Below, piece by piece: positions 4,940 to 5,881 of a DNA stretch of 5,881 bases; the stretch's first letter is position 1, and every line of letters starts with the position of its first letter. This stretch comes from Candidatus Zixiibacteriota bacterium (lineage in GTDB: Bacteria; Zixibacteria; MSB-5A5; GN15; PGXB01). The notes below the pieces were generated by a model, which saw nothing but the letters and a program-made list of their open reading frames with translations, did no database searches and was not told the DNA's origin. The translations under genes and the position numbers were made by a program. The stretch lies in NCBI GenBank assembly GCA_026397495.1, contig JAPLUS010000156.1:1-5881 (forward strand), written 5' to 3'.

Positions 4940-5881
4940 TTATCTCTTCAGGTTAACCAATTCGTCAAGCATACTATCTGAGGTAGTGATAATTCTGGCA
5001 TTGGCTTGAAATCCTCTCTGGGCCGTAATCATATTCGTAAATTCCTGAGCAATATCGACCGATGAGGCTTCCAGCGCGCCCGATGATATGGTACCAGAAA
5101 TGGTCTCTCCGGCAATTCCTTCAATGGCCTGTCCCGAGTTAGCCGACGCCTGATACAGTGAACGCCCGGCTTTCAGCAAACCGGCATGATTATTGAAATC
5201 GGCAAGAATAATCTGCGCCAGAACGCGGCTGACACCATTGGTAAAAATACCGGAGACATTGCCGGTTTTATCAATGGATATTTTGTCCAGAATCCCCAGT
5301 CCATAGCCATTCTGAGTTAGAATCGAGGCGGTATGGGGGGCGGCGAAGCCGGTTAGACCATCAAAGCGACCGGAGGTTCCGGCATCAATACTCACGGACG
5401 CCGGAGCGGCCCCATTATTGGGTTAAAGGTCAAACCAGTGGCGCCACCGACATAATTAAAGGCTAATAGAGAACCATCATCATTGAATCGCACCGTTCCT
5501 GTCCCGCCGCCGACTATAGTTTCACTACCGGTAAACGAAGCCGACCAACTCCATTCATTAGAATTGACCGATTTAAGAAATTGGAGAGTCAGAGAGTGTC
5601 TCCCTCCTTGAGAATCATAGACCGTCATAGAAGCGGCATGAGTGGTGTCGGTCGTATTTATTTTGGCGACTCCGTCCAGCAATCCATTAAGGCTACTCAC
5701 CTCAACGCCGCCACCACCCAAACCCGACACACCCACCGCTAATCCGCTCACATCATCGACCACGATATCCAGGGTTTGAGACGGTTGAGCCGCGCCACCT
5801 GTAGGCACAAAATCATCAATGCAATTAAAAGTGTTGGCTAGCCCGTCATCGGCCCTGAAAGTGCCGGTGCTGGGCACGCCA
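4940..5881 (-). CDS. flgE: Flagellar hook protein FlgE (5' end outside window; frame broken near 5420)
   Basis: FlgE polymerises into the hook, the universal joint outside the cell between rod and filament. The window holds its middle and C-terminal parts in two frames. From the right edge to a TGA at 5392-5394 the frame encodes the outer hook (FlaE-type) domain, including ASMTVYDSQGGRHSLTLQFL and the Trp-rich NEWSWSASF. From 5422 to the TAA at 4940-4942 the other frame encodes the rest, beginning NNGAAPASVSIDAG and including TQNGYGLGILDKISIDKTGN and FTNGVSRVLAQIILADF. It ends in the conserved D0 helix, MITAQRGFQANARIITTSDS followed by MLDELVNLKR. Joining the frames at FNP-NNG restores one continuous family-like protein, so a single-base loss is the simplest reading. 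Valine GTG codons near 5877 and 5395 are internal, not starts. If the break is real in the cell, hook assembly should fail, because the C-terminal helix is needed to form the hook. Confidence 0.93.
5417..5423 (-). other. Apparent single-base deletion in flgE
   Basis: The minus strand reads TTT AAC CCA ATA ATG GGG in the upstream frame. The downstream frame needs CCN AAT AAT GGG, giving FNPNNGAAP. One base is missing from the short C or A run. The downstream frame has a TAA at 5425-5423, so the shift cannot lie further upstream. A GCCG-CTC-CGGC mini-hairpin at 5410-5400 follows. Confidence 0.85.

Noticed and set aside
4928..4948. Inverted repeat AAGAG/CTCTT around the flgE stop and flbD ribosome site
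   Set aside because: It has only five pairs with an 11-base loop, which is expected by chance at this length, and it has no further extension.
5392..5877. A separate gene beginning at the GTG near 5877
   Set aside because: The frame stays open to the window edge (a glycine codon precedes the GTG) and the sequence is internal FlgE, so the GTG is a valine codon.

Overview
The window is a stretch of a bacterial flagellar operon in which every gene lies on the minus strand, so transcription runs from the right edge to the left edge. In transcription order it holds flgE (hook protein, 5' end outside the window, reading frame broken near 5420), flbD, fliL, fliM, fliN, fliO, fliP, fliQ, an unrecognised 35-codon ORF, and fliR (3' end outside the window). 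No RNA gene, mobile element, CRISPR array or plus-strand gene is supported.

Layout. From 5881 to about 4720 are the hook protein and the small motility protein FlbD. From 4695 to 2595 come FliL (stator and motor associated) and the switch/C-ring proteins FliM and FliN. From 2598 to 1 is the export gate of the flagellar type III secretion system: FliO (gate assembly factor), then FliP, FliQ and FliR. Most junctions are tight: ATGA overlaps at fliN-fliO and at fliQ-small ORF, and gaps of 7 to 26 bases elsewhere. The exceptions are 56 bases between fliO and fliP, and 199 bases between fliQ and the likely fliR start. The second gap is the least ordinary part of the window. It carries a possible small membrane protein, two mutually exclusive inverted repeats and a sigma-54-like sequence just upstream of fliR.

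Organism. The gene order flgE-flbD-fliL-fliM-fliN-fliO-fliP-fliQ-fliR, purine-rich Shine-Dalgarno sites, base composition judged by eye to be moderately AT-leaning, and signal-peptide-like N-termini on FliP and FliO fit a flagellated bacterium outside the enteric group. A deep-branching Gram-negative lineage (FCB-type or deltaproteobacteria-like) is my guess, with low confidence. motA and motB, often found between flbD and fliL, are absent here.

I see no clearly new multi-gene system. The points worth following are the broken flgE frame, the 35-codon ORF coupled to fliQ, and the structured leader of fliR.
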